A program made the position numbers and the translations under genes. From Microbacterium sp. Marseille-Q6965 (lineage in GTDB: Bacteria > Actinomycetota > Actinomycetes > Actinomycetales > Microbacteriaceae), in the NCBI RefSeq assembly GCF_946151065.1, contig NZ_CAMGZA010000002.1:1-64000 (forward strand): a DNA stretch of 64,000 bases, given 5' to 3'. This document shows, piece after piece, positions 44,295 through 52,806 of this stretch (positions are counted from its first letter, which is position 1; each line of letters opens with the position of its first letter). The notes below the pieces were generated by a model that searched no databases, was not told the origin of the DNA, and was given only the letters and a program-made list of their open reading frames with translations.

Positions 44295-47200
44295 ATGACG
44301 TCACCCCATCTGCGCGCCCTGTTCGACGACCCTCCCCGCGAGTTCGGGCCGACGCCGCTGTGGTGGTGGTCCGGAGCCGCCGTCACTCCCGAGCGGCTGG
44401 CGTGGCAGATGGCACGCTACGACGAGGGGGGCATCCACAACCTCGTCGTCATCAACCTTGCACCCGCCGGGCCGCTGTTCGGGGCGCTCGCCGATGATCC
44501 CCCCTGGTTCGGGGAGATGTGGTGGGAGCGATTCGAGCAGACCTGCGACATCGCCGCCGAGCGGGACATGCGCATCTGGTTCTACGACCAGATCGGGTTC
44601 TCGGGCGCGAATCTGCAGGGTCGAATCGTGAACGAGCACCCGGAGGCGGCCGGCCGGTCCCTCCGGTTCCGACGCGTCGCCCGGCACGGCGGACGGGTGG
44701 CACTCGCGGGCAACGAACACCTCGTCGCCGTGTACGACGCGGCCGGCCGGCGCCTGGAAGCGACGCCGGACGGCCGCGTCCACGGCGGGCGCGACGGGGC
44801 CGTGCTGCAACTGGTCACGGCCGTGCCGACCGCTTTCGATTACCTCGCCCCCGAGGCTGTCGCGCTCCTGCTCGACCGCGTTCACGGCGAGTACGACAGG
44901 CGCGTGCGTGATCGGCTCGGCACGGTGATCGCCGGCAGCTTTCAGGACGAGGCGCCGGCGACGAACGCCTGGACGGCGCGGTTCGCCGAGGAGTTCCGCG
45001 CGCGCCGGGGTTACGACCTGCTCGACCATCTTCCGGCGCTGTTCGGGGGCACGTCGACGACGGAGCGGAAGGTGCGTGGCGACTACTACGCGGTGCGCGC
45101 CGCCCTCGCCGAGGAGGCGTTCTTCCGGCCGATCGGGCGCTGGCATGCCGAGCGTGGCATGCTGATCGGCGCGGACCAGTCGAACCCCGCGCGCGCGGGG
45201 TACCCCACCCAGGGCACGCAGTTGTACACCGACTACTTCCGCACGCACCGCTGGTACGGGGCCGTCGGCAGCGACCACGAGGGCGACGCGAAGGTGCACT
45301 CGTCGATGGCGCACCTGTATGACCATCCGCGGGTCTGGATCGAGTCCTTCCACTCCAGTGGATGGGGCGGCACCCTCGAGGACACGTACGACTGGCTCAT
45401 GCCCTTCCTGCGAAGCGGCGCGAACCTCTACAACCCGCACGCGACGTACTTCGGCACCGCGGGAGGGTGGTTCGAATGGGCGCCTCCCTCCACCGACTGG
45501 CGCCAGCCGTACTGGCAGCAGTATCCGGCGTTCTCACGTGCCGTGGCGCGCATCGCGTCGATGATGTCGTGGGGGACGTACGACGCCGAGGTGGCGGTGC
45601 TGCACCCCACCGCCACGGCGCAGGCCGGGCTGGCGCTCGACCTGCCGGTGGACCACTTCGGCGACGGCAAGGTCGGGGGCGACGCATATGCCGGGACCGA
45701 CGCCGCCCAGGAGACATACCTGGACCTCGTGGGCTCGAACAACTGGTTCCGAACGCGGGTGGGCGCGCTGGACCGGCGATGCGTGGCGTTCGACGTGATC
45801 GACGACGATTCGATCACACGCGAGCCGCTCCAGGGGTCCGCCATCCGTGTCTCGGCGCAGCGCTACCGGGCGGTCGTGCTGCCGGCCGCGGCGGTGCTCG
45901 AGGAGGCCACGGCGCGCCGCCTCGTCGAGTTGCTCGACGCGGGCGGGCGCGTGCTCGCCGTGGGAACGGGCCCGGCAATGGCGGCGGGACTCGGCGGCGA
46001 TGACTCCGTGGTCGCCGCGCTCGCCGCGCATCCGCGGCTCGAGCATCATCGGGACGCGGACGAAGCGGCGCGCGCACTGGGCGGGCTGGCCGGACACGCC
46101 GTGAGCGACGTTCCGCTCCTCGTTCGCCGTGACGGGAGGGAGGCGGTCGCGCTCGTCACGGGAACGTTCCCGAGCGCGAGCGGGCCGCGTCGCACCGACG
46201 CGACAGGATCGCCCTGGGCGGATGAGACGTTCGATCCGGCGCGCTATGCCCGACGGCGGGCCGTGCGCGTGCGGGCCCGGGTGGTCGCGGCCGAGGTGTT
46301 CGACCCGGCGTCGGGGAGGCGCTGGGTCCCGCGCATCGTGCATGACGCGGATGGCAGCACGCTGAGCTTCGAGACGGGAGGGTCCCCGGGCGTCCTCGTC
46401 GCCTGGACCGAAGCGGAGGAGGCGCCCCGGGGAAGCGCGGCCACCCCGGCCCCCGGTGCCGCTGATCGGGCCGCCGAGCGCCCCATCGCGACCCCTCGCG
46501 AGGCCTGCCGCACCTCCGTGCCGATCGACGGGTGGACCGGTGAGCTGATTCCCACCCTCGACAACACCTGGGGAGACCTCGCGCTGCCGGCCGACACCGA
46601 CGTCGCTGCGGTGCAGATCTGGTCGTTCGAGTGGCGGGACGGCGCCCAGCCGTGGTCGCACGCGAAGGCGACGTACGGCGATCGCGCGCGCGTCCTCGGG
46701 CCGGTTCCCGCCGAGGCGGCGCCGGACCCCATCCGTCCCCACGAGGTGCGGGACATCCTCGCTGGCCGTCGCGCGCTCGCAGAGTCGGGCGAGACCGCCG
46801 TCTGGTCGAGCAGCCGGGGCATGGCGAAGCCGGGGCGCGGCACGCTCGGCAACAAGGGACTCGTGCCCGAGGAGTTCGTGTGTGTTCCCTCACCGAAGGA
46901 GGGGGAGGTCGCCGTCGTGCGGGCGCTCGTCGCGTCCGATCTAAGCGGGGACGCGGAACTCGTCGTGGGCGCGGGTGCCGAGAAGGCGGTGTGGTGGAAC
47001 GGTCAGCAGGTCGCGCGGTCCCCTGCCAACACGGTGCGGGTCCGCGTCGACGCCCGCCGTCGCGTCAACGTGCTGGAGTACCGCCTCGGTGCGAACCGCA
47101 ACGGGCGCGGCGTTGCGACCGACGAGGAGCCGCTCAGAAGCTACTTCACGCTCGCTCAGCCCGGGTCCTTCCCCCCTCGGCCGGAGTTCATGCGCCCGCC

Positions 47201-48299
47201 CGAGGGTCTGCGCCCCGACGGATCCGTCCGCTACAGCGCCGACGTGCACCTGCCGGCCGACGCCGTGAAGGCGCGGCTGGTCGTCGGCGCCGCGGTGGGG
47301 GTGACGATCGCGATCGACGACGTCGTCGTGGCGCGGCAGGCGAAGGTCGAATACTACGAGTCGGAGTGGGGACCCGCCCCGGCGTACTTCGCGCACGAGG
47401 TGGCGGATCGGTTGCCGCTCGGGGCGCACCGGGTGACCGTGGAGGCCGAGAGCGTCGGTGTCGGCGACGTGGTGTTCGTCGACCTCGTGGCCACGACTGC
47501 GCGTGGACCGGTGTCGCTCGTGAGCGGCTCGGGCTGGTCGGTCGAGGCGGCCGGCAAGAACGCCGAATCGGTCGAGCATCTCGGGCATTGGGACGAGCCG
47601 GCCTCGACGCACGCGGCGCTCAGGCCCCACCCGCTCCCGGGCGTCGAGTGGTTGCGTGGCGCTCCGGCGCTCGGACGCACGGTGCCGGAGTTTCACGCCA
47701 CCGACGACCCCGTACCGGCGCCGCAGCGCCTCCGGTTCCGGGTCCCCGCGGGGGCGGTGGAGATCGAGGTGCCGCTGCGGATCGCCGCACGCGCCACGAT
47801 CGACGGACGAGACGTGCCCCTGGAAGACGGACGCATCCGCCCACAGGGGCCGCTCCCGCGCCCCGCGACGGTGGAGCTTGTCACCGACGAGACGGCCTTC
47901 CTGCGAGGCGGATCCGCACTGGCCGGGCCCGTGCGCGTCCGCACGGTCGCCGCCCCGATCACGCTGGGGGACTGGCGCGACATCGGCCTCGGCTCGTGGT
48001 CGGGAGGGGTGCGGTACACCGCGCACGTGGTCGTGCCCGGCGACGCCGCACACGCCTGGCTCGACCTCGGTCGGGTGCGGGGCAGCGTGCGGGTCGAGGT
48101 CGACGGTGACGTTGTCGCCGACCTGTTCTGTGCGCCGTTCCGCGTCGACCTGGGCGACCGGCGCGGACCCCTGCGGATCGGCGTGACGGTCAACAACACC
48201 CTGGCGCCGTTCCTGTACGAGTCCACCCCGACGGCGTGGGTGTTCCCCTCTCAGTTGGGCTCGGGCCTCCACGGGCCCGTCGTGCTGGAGACGACGTGA
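44295..48299 (+). CDS. Giant GH106-like alpha-L-rhamnosidase family protein
   Basis: A 1334-residue protein, the largest in the window. The start FDDPPREFGPTPLWWWSG, followed by YDEGGIHNLVVINLAPAGP, matches the N-terminus of GH106 alpha-L-rhamnosidases. Other aromatic-rich blocks are IWFYDQIGFSGAN, SFQDEAPATNAWTARF and WIESFHSSGWGG. The C-terminal half (about 750-1334) has beta-sandwich and galactose-binding-like segments. No signal peptide is visible, so it probably acts in the cytoplasm on imported rhamno-oligosaccharides. Start ATG 44295 is preceded by AAGGAGG with a long 12-nt spacer. Confidence 0.75.
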   Translation: MTSPHLRALFDDPPREFGPTPLWWWSGAAVTPERLAWQMARYDEGGIHNLVVINLAPAGPLFGALADDPPWFGEMWWERFEQTCDIAAERDMRIWFYDQIGFSGANLQGRIVNEHPEAAGRSLRFRRVARHGGRVALAGNEHLVAVYDAAGRRLEATPDGRVHGGRDGAVLQLVTAVPTAFDYLAPEAVALLLDRVHGEYDRRVRDRLGTVIAGSFQDEAPATNAWTARFAEEFRARRGYDLLDHLPALFGGTSTTERKVRGDYYAVRAALAEEAFFRPIGRWHAERGMLIGADQSNPARAGYPTQGTQLYTDYFRTHRWYGAVGSDHEGDAKVHSSMAHLYDHPRVWIESFHSSGWGGTLEDTYDWLMPFLRSGANLYNPHATYFGTAGGWFEWAPPSTDWRQPYWQQYPAFSRAVARIASMMSWGTYDAEVAVLHPTATAQAGLALDLPVDHFGDGKVGGDAYAGTDAAQETYLDLVGSNNWFRTRVGALDRRCVAFDVIDDDSITREPLQGSAIRVSAQRYRAVVLPAAAVLEEATARRLVELLDAGGRVLAVGTGPAMAAGLGGDDSVVAALAAHPRLEHHRDADEAARALGGLAGHAVSDVPLLVRRDGREAVALVTGTFPSASGPRRTDATGSPWADETFDPARYARRRAVRVRARVVAAEVFDPASGRRWVPRIVHDADGSTLSFETGGSPGVLVAWTEAEEAPRGSAATPAPGAADRAAERPIATPREACRTSVPIDGWTGELIPTLDNTWGDLALPADTDVAAVQIWSFEWRDGAQPWSHAKATYGDRARVLGPVPAEAAPDPIRPHEVRDILAGRRALAESGETAVWSSSRGMAKPGRGTLGNKGLVPEEFVCVPSPKEGEVAVVRALVASDLSGDAELVVGAGAEKAVWWNGQQVARSPANTVRVRVDARRRVNVLEYRLGANRNGRGVATDEEPLRSYFTLAQPGSFPPRPEFMRPPEGLRPDGSVRYSADVHLPADAVKARLVVGAAVGVTIAIDDVVVARQAKVEYYESEWGPAPAYFAHEVADRLPLGAHRVTVEAESVGVGDVVFVDLVATTARGPVSLVSGSGWSVEAAGKNAESVEHLGHWDEPASTHAALRPHPLPGVEWLRGAPALGRTVPEFHATDDPVPAPQRLRFRVPAGAVEIEVPLRIAARATIDGRDVPLEDGRIRPQGPLPRPATVELVTDETAFLRGGSALAGPVRVRTVAAPITLGDWRDIGLGSWSGGVRYTAHVVVPGDAAHAWLDLGRVRGSVRVEVDGDVVADLFCAPFRVDLGDRRGPLRIGVTVNNTLAPFLYESTPTAWVFPSQLGSGLHGPVVLETT

Positions 48300-48305
48300 G
48301 CGGCG

Positions 48306-49304
48306 TCAGGGTGCCGAACGCCGCACGATGAGTCGCGGTGGAAACACCGACGCCTTGTGCTCGTGGGCGTCGCCACCCGTCAGCTCCGCCACGAGCGCAT
48401 CGACGGCGGCCCGCCCCACCCGGTCCTTCGGCTGCTCGACCGTCGTGAGCGGCACCCGCGCGAGCTCAGCGACCTCCAGGTCGCCGTAGCCGACGACCGT
48501 GACGTCGTCGGGCACCCGCACCCCCGCGTCCACGAGGGACCGGACGACACCGACGGCGATGAGGTCGTTGGCGCAGAAAACCCCGCGGGGCGGCGCCTGG
48601 GCGAGCGCACGCCCGGCCGCGGCTCCGGCCGCTGTCGTCATCTCGGGGAGCACCAGCTCGCGGATGGCGACGCCGGCGGCAGCGGCGGCCTCGTACGCGC
48701 CGCGGCTGCGATCGCGGCACTGGGGGATCTCCGGATCGCCGTTGACGATGACGAGGTCGCGGATCCCGCTCGTCACGAGATGCTCGACGGCGATGCGCCC
48801 GCCCGCGACGTCGTCGACCGCCACCGAGCACCCCTCCTCGGGCTCGGTGACGCGATCCACGAGTACGAGGCGCGCGCCCACCATCCGCAGTCTCCTCAGC
48901 CGGTCGCGGTCGGCGCCGCGAGGCACGACGAGCACGCCGGCGGCGCGCTGCTCGGCGAGGGTGTCGAACCAGGCGAGTTCCCGATCGGCGTCGTCGTGGC
49001 TGACGCACAGCGCCACGACGTAGCCGAGACGCGCGGCCTCCTCGGTGACGGCGCTCGCGATGGCCGCGTAAAAGGGGTTGGTGATCTCGGGAACCACGAG
49101 CCCGATGAGGCGGCTCGTTCCCAGCCGCAGCGCCGAGGCGGCGCGGTTCGGCACGAAGTCGAGCTCCTCGATCGCGGCGAGGATGCGGGCGCGCGTCGCG
49201 GCCGCGACCTTCTCCGGGCGGTTCAGCGCGTTCGAGACCGTGCCGGGGGAGACGCCGGCGAGCCGTGCCACCGCGGCGAAGCCGATGTCCTGCCTGCTGC
49301 CCAC
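48306..49304 (-). CDS. LacI-family regulator of the rhamnoside importer operon
   Basis: A 332-residue repressor. The DNA-binding domain reads FAAVARLAGVSPGTVSNALNRPEKV with hinge residues NRAASALR. The periplasmic-binding-like sensor follows (RLIGLVVPEITNPFYAAI, VVGYGDLEVAELARVPLTTVEQP). Start GTG 49304 is preferred over ATG 49310 because GGGAGG lies 6 nt before the GTG but touches the ATG. It is last in the importer operon, after a hairpin. It is a candidate for binding the TGAATCGATTCA sites. Confidence 0.86.
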   Translation of the reverse strand: MGSRQDIGFAAVARLAGVSPGTVSNALNRPEKVAAATRARILAAIEELDFVPNRAASALRLGTSRLIGLVVPEITNPFYAAIASAVTEEAARLGYVVALCVSHDDADRELAWFDTLAEQRAAGVLVVPRGADRDRLRRLRMVGARLVLVDRVTEPEEGCSVAVDDVAGGRIAVEHLVTSGIRDLVIVNGDPEIPQCRDRSRGAYEAAAAAGVAIRELVLPEMTTAAGAAAGRALAQAPPRGVFCANDLIAVGVVRSLVDAGVRVPDDVTVVGYGDLEVAELARVPLTTVEQPKDRVGRAAVDALVAELTGGDAHEHKASVFPPRLIVRRSAP

Positions 49305-49457
49305 GTGCATCCTCCCGAGCGAACGTGCGTCCGCCCGCCTCGAGGCTACCCCCGCGGGTCGGCGCGCAGTGCGGAGCACGACGGCCTTCCGCGAGCTCCG
49401 CGGCCCGGCGGGGCCCCGCGGAGCGCCGCAGGCGCGCGCCCGAAGCCGCTGCGCAGA

Positions 49458-49488
49458 CGGGGCGGCGGACCCGTGGCCCGCCGCCCCG
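49458..49488 (-). terminator. 11-bp hairpin between binding protein and lacI genes
   Basis: Perfect CGGGGCGGCGG stem with a 9-nt loop, 13 nt after the binding-protein stop. Without a T-tract it may attenuate rather than stop transcription, lowering lacI expression relative to the binding protein. Confidence 0.6.
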
Positions 49489-49501
49489 CGTCGTGGGCTG
49501 C

Positions 49502-50767
49502 TCAGCCCGCCGCGTATGCCTCGTCCATGCGAGCCAGCGCCTCCTCCACGGTGATGTCGCCGGCGAGCAGCTGCTGATCGACCTCGAGGTGCACCTGCTG
49601 CACGTTCGGGTTCGGCCACAGCTGATCCATGAACGGATCGGTCTTGCCCTCGGCCATGTACGTCATGAGCGGCTCGAGCGCCGGATCCACCTCGTACTCG
49701 GGGTCGAGCGCCGGGATGCCCGCGATCGAGTCGGCGTAGAGCCGCTGCCCCTCCTCGGAGGTCAGGAACTCGATGAACTGGCGCGCCTGCTCGCCCTTCT
49801 CCGTGCCGACGTTGATCGAGTAGCCGGCGCCCATCGCCGCCGCCATCCGGGTCTCGGCGGGGTCGTCCGTGGCGGGCAGCGGCTCGAGCCGCAGTTCGGT
49901 GCCCTCCGGCGCACCCTGGCGGATCATCTCGACCGAGGCGTTCACCTGCACCGAGGCGAGCGCCTCTCCCTTTGCGACGAGGTCCAGCGCGTCCTCATAT
50001 CCCGTGCCGAGGGCGCTGTCCTGGAAGCAGCCCGCCTCGTTCATCTCGATGTACTTCTCGAACGCGGTCGTCCACTCGGAGTCGGCGAAGGTCGCCTCGC
50101 CGTCTGCCATCTGTTGTGCGAAGTCGGGGTTCGGCCCGTATACGAGCGTGGGGGTGAGGGCGTAAGGGATGAGCTGCACCTGCCACGGCGTCTGGCCGGC
50201 CAGCGCGAACGCGGCCTTGCCCGCCGCCTGCGCGTCGGCGCAGAGCGTGAGCACCTCGGTCCACGTCTGCGGCACCTCCAGGCCGACCTCCTCCATGACG
50301 GTGAGGTTGTAGGCGGCCCCGATGCCGGCCGAGCTGACGGGGGCGACATACGTGCCGTCCTCGAAATCGCTCAGCACGCGGTACGCCTCCGGGATCTTCT
50401 CGACGAAGTCCATGTCGCTGAGGTCCTCGACCAGACCCGCCTCCGCGACCACCTGCAGCGCCATCGGGTTGCCGTCGCCGGGCCACACGAAGAACACGTC
50501 CGGCGCCGTGCCGCTCGACAACTGCGTGCGCAGAGTGGTCTGGTAGTCGTCCGTGTCGGCGGTGGTGAGGGTGATCTCGATGCCGGTCTCCTCGGTGAAG
50601 GCCGCGGCCACGGCCTCGGCGGCCGGCTTGTCGCTCGTGACCGACGCGAAGGTGAGGGCGTCGCCCGAACCTCCGTTCCCGCCGCCCGTCGTGTCGTTGC
50701 TGCAACCGGCGACCATGCCCACCGCCAACAGCCCGACGAGGGCGGTGCCTACGACTCTGTAGCGCAT
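49502..50767 (-). CDS. CUT1 ABC sugar-binding lipoprotein (rhamnoside importer)
   Basis: A 421-residue extracellular solute-binding protein (family 1). It has a signal peptide and lipobox VAGC at about residue 22, a Gly-rich linker, TFASVTSDKPAAEAVAAAFTEETG and APDVFFVWPGDGN. The C-terminus ends in a helical EEALARMDEAYAAG. Its genome context between a GH78 and a GH106-like rhamnosidase suggests rhamnose-containing oligosaccharides as ligand. ATG 50767 has a GAGCAGGAA ribosome-binding site. Confidence 0.88.
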   Translation of the reverse strand: MRYRVVGTALVGLLAVGMVAGCSNDTTGGGNGGSGDALTFASVTSDKPAAEAVAAAFTEETGIEITLTTADTDDYQTTLRTQLSSGTAPDVFFVWPGDGNPMALQVVAEAGLVEDLSDMDFVEKIPEAYRVLSDFEDGTYVAPVSSAGIGAAYNLTVMEEVGLEVPQTWTEVLTLCADAQAAGKAAFALAGQTPWQVQLIPYALTPTLVYGPNPDFAQQMADGEATFADSEWTTAFEKYIEMNEAGCFQDSALGTGYEDALDLVAKGEALASVQVNASVEMIRQGAPEGTELRLEPLPATDDPAETRMAAAMGAGYSINVGTEKGEQARQFIEFLTSEEGQRLYADSIAGIPALDPEYEVDPALEPLMTYMAEGKTDPFMDQLWPNPNVQQVHLEVDQQLLAGDITVEEALARMDEAYAAG

Positions 50768-50814
50768 TTCCTGCTCCTTTGTGGATGGATGAGCCCGCAC
50801 GCGCGGCGGGACGA

Positions 50815-51639
50815 TCAGCCCTTCAGACCGCTGGCGAAGCCCTGGATGACGGTCTTCTGGAGGATGAAGTAGACGATGAGGATGGGCGCGATGCTGATCA
50901 CCAGCCCCGCGAACACGAGGTTCCACTGCGAGACGTACTGACCGACGAAGCTGTACAGCGTCACGGGGATCGTCTGCTGCCCGCTTCCCGACAGGTACAG
51001 CAGCGGTGTGAGGAAGTCGTTCCAGATGGTGACCACGTTGAGGATGACGACGGTCCCGGTGATCGGACGCAGCAGCGGGAACACGATCCGCCAGAAGGTG
51101 CCGAGCGCGCCCGCGCCGTCGATCGCCGCGGCTTCCTCGTACTCGAGGGGCACCACCCGCAGGAAGCCCGTGTACAGGAAGATCGAGAAAGGCATCTGCA
51201 GGCCGACGTAATAGAGGACGAGCCCCCAGACCGACCCGAGCAGCCCGATGTCCCGCATGGTCGTGTACAGCGGGATGAGCGCGAGCTGGAACGGAAGCAG
51301 CAGGCCCACGAGGAACGTGAAATAGAGCGCCTTCGACCACCCGCGGCCCACGCGCGCGAGCGGGTATGCGGCCAACGAGGCGCACACGACCAGTCCCAGC
51401 ACGCTGACCACGGTCACGACCGCGCTGTTGACGAGGGCGTTTCCGAGATGTCCCTGCACCCAGGCGTCGGCGTAGTTCTGCAGGGTGAACGTGGACGGCA
51501 ACGCAAGAGGCCCGGCCGGGTCGTTGGACTCGCGGAAGGACAGGTTCAGCAGCACATAGACGGGGATGAAGAAGACGATGGCGACCGCGATCATCACGAT
51601 CTCGAGCACGCCGGTGCGCCAGGTGTAGCGATTCAGCAC
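50815..51639 (-). CDS. CUT1 sugar ABC permease 2 (MalG-like)
   Basis: A 274-residue permease with six membrane segments and the coupling motif EEAAAIDGAGALGTFWRIVFPLLRP. It ends in the usual QGFASGLKG-type tail (QGFASGLKG seen). The GTG start lies 3 nt after the stop of permease 1. It forms the channel with permease 1. Confidence 0.91.
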   Translation of the reverse strand: MLNRYTWRTGVLEIVMIAVAIVFFIPVYVLLNLSFRESNDPAGPLALPSTFTLQNYADAWVQGHLGNALVNSAVVTVVSVLGLVVCASLAAYPLARVGRGWSKALYFTFLVGLLLPFQLALIPLYTTMRDIGLLGSVWGLVLYYVGLQMPFSIFLYTGFLRVVPLEYEEAAAIDGAGALGTFWRIVFPLLRPITGTVVILNVVTIWNDFLTPLLYLSGSGQQTIPVTLYSFVGQYVSQWNLVFAGLVISIAPILIVYFILQKTVIQGFASGLKG

Positions 51640-51642
51640 GGC

Positions 51643-52569
51643 TCACCTCCCGTTCTGGCGGATCAGGCCCGCGTACTGGATGCTCGAGAGCACCGCGACG
51701 ATCACGGTCAGCACGAGGGCGATCGCGATGCCGTAGGCGAAGTCGCCGAGCTGGAACGCGTTCTTGTACAGCAGGGTCGACATCGTCTCGGTCGCCCCGC
51801 CCGGGCCGCCGCCGGTCATGACCCACACCTGGTCGAACAGCTTCAGGCCGCCGATGATGGACAGCATCAGGTTGATCGTGATCGAGGGTGCCAGCTCTGG
51901 CCGCACGACGCTCCAGAACCGGCGAACGGGTCCGGCCCCGTCCAGGTGCGATGCCTCGATGATCTCGTCGGGGATGCCCTGCAGGTTGGCGAGGAAGATG
52001 ACCATCGAGTACCCGGCGTACTGCCAGATGACGACGATGCAGATCGCCCACAGTGCGACCTCTGAATCGCCGAGCCAGTCGGGCGCGATCGCCCCGAGCC
52101 CGACGGCCTCGAAGAGCTCGTTGATCGCTCCGCGCGGGGAGTACAGGTTCTGCCACAGGTAGGACGTGGCCACCGGGGTGATGATCGCCGGGGCGAACAG
52201 CAGGACGCGCAGCACGTTGCGGCTCTTGATGCGGCTGTGGACGCCGAGCGCGAGCAGCAGCCCGATGAGGTTCTGCACCACCGTGACGGTGAGCGCGATG
52301 AGGAGGGTGCGCCCGATCGCGCCGGCCGCCTTGGGGTCGTTCCACAGGCGTTCGAAGTTGCCGATGCCGATGAAGTCCCGCTCGCTGCCGAGGCCGTCCC
52401 AGTCGGTGAAGGCGAGGCCCGCGCCCTGGATGCTCGGCCAGAGCACGACGAAGACGTAGAAGGCGGCGGCGGGCAGCAGGAACAGCCAGAGGCGGTTTCT
52501 GGCGCGTGCCAGGGCGCCGGCCGGTGGCCGGCGCCGCGGTGGGGTGATCAGCGTGACGGTCGACGTCAT
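51643..52569 (-). CDS. CUT1 sugar ABC permease 1 (MalF-like)
   Basis: A 308-residue permease with six membrane segments. The coupling motif is DEIIEASHLDGAGPVRRFWSVVRPEL-like (SHLDGAGPVRRFW seen). It is the first gene of the operon. No ATPase gene is found with this importer, so a shared MsiK-type ATPase encoded elsewhere is expected. It is divergent from the GH78 gene with two operators between. Confidence 0.9.
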   Translation of the reverse strand: MTSTVTLITPPRRRPPAGALARARNRLWLFLLPAAAFYVFVVLWPSIQGAGLAFTDWDGLGSERDFIGIGNFERLWNDPKAAGAIGRTLLIALTVTVVQNLIGLLLALGVHSRIKSRNVLRVLLFAPAIITPVATSYLWQNLYSPRGAINELFEAVGLGAIAPDWLGDSEVALWAICIVVIWQYAGYSMVIFLANLQGIPDEIIEASHLDGAGPVRRFWSVVRPELAPSITINLMLSIIGGLKLFDQVWVMTGGGPGGATETMSTLLYKNAFQLGDFAYGIAIALVLTVIVAVLSSIQYAGLIRQNGR

Positions 52570-52620
52570 AGCCTCGTACGACCTCCTCGTCGCAGCGGGG
52601 TGGCGCCGGGTGCGGCGCGC

Positions 52621-52632
52621 TAAATCGATTCA
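52621..52632. promoter_or_regulatory. LacI-type operator TAAATCGATTCA
   Basis: One mismatch from the perfect TGAATCGATTCA palindrome. It lies 20 bp downstream of the -10 of the importer promoter on the minus strand. Confidence 0.7.
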
Positions 52633-52651
52633 AAGCTCGGGCTGGTGACTC

Positions 52652-52680
52652 AACGTAGACGGCCACGACCGAGGCGTCAA
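52652..52680 (-). promoter_or_regulatory. Promoter of the CUT1 rhamnoside importer operon
   Basis: Minus-strand TTGACG (52675-52680), 17-nt spacer, TACGTT (52652-52657). A strong match to the housekeeping sigma consensus, controlled by the operator immediately downstream. Confidence 0.65.
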
Positions 52681-52731
52681 GACCTGCATTGGCGCGGAGG
52701 GCGTGCTGTAGCGTGATCGTGACCGACGGAT

Positions 52732-52743
52732 TGAATCGATTCG
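52732..52743. promoter_or_regulatory. LacI-type operator TGAATCGATTCG
   Basis: Inner GAATCGATTC (52733-52742) is a perfect palindrome. It sits just downstream of a TAGCGT -10 candidate (52709-52714) and 64 bp upstream of the GH78 start. Confidence 0.7.
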
Positions 52744-52806
52744 GCCCGTGCCGATTCGCCGCCGTCGGCAACCCCGCGCCCGTGCTTCGAAGACGAAGGA
52801 CCGTCG

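Noticed and set aside
49304..49310. ATG at 49310 as start of the LacI gene
   Set aside because: The GGGAGG ribosome-binding site abuts this ATG directly; the GTG at 49304 has proper spacing and loses only two residues.
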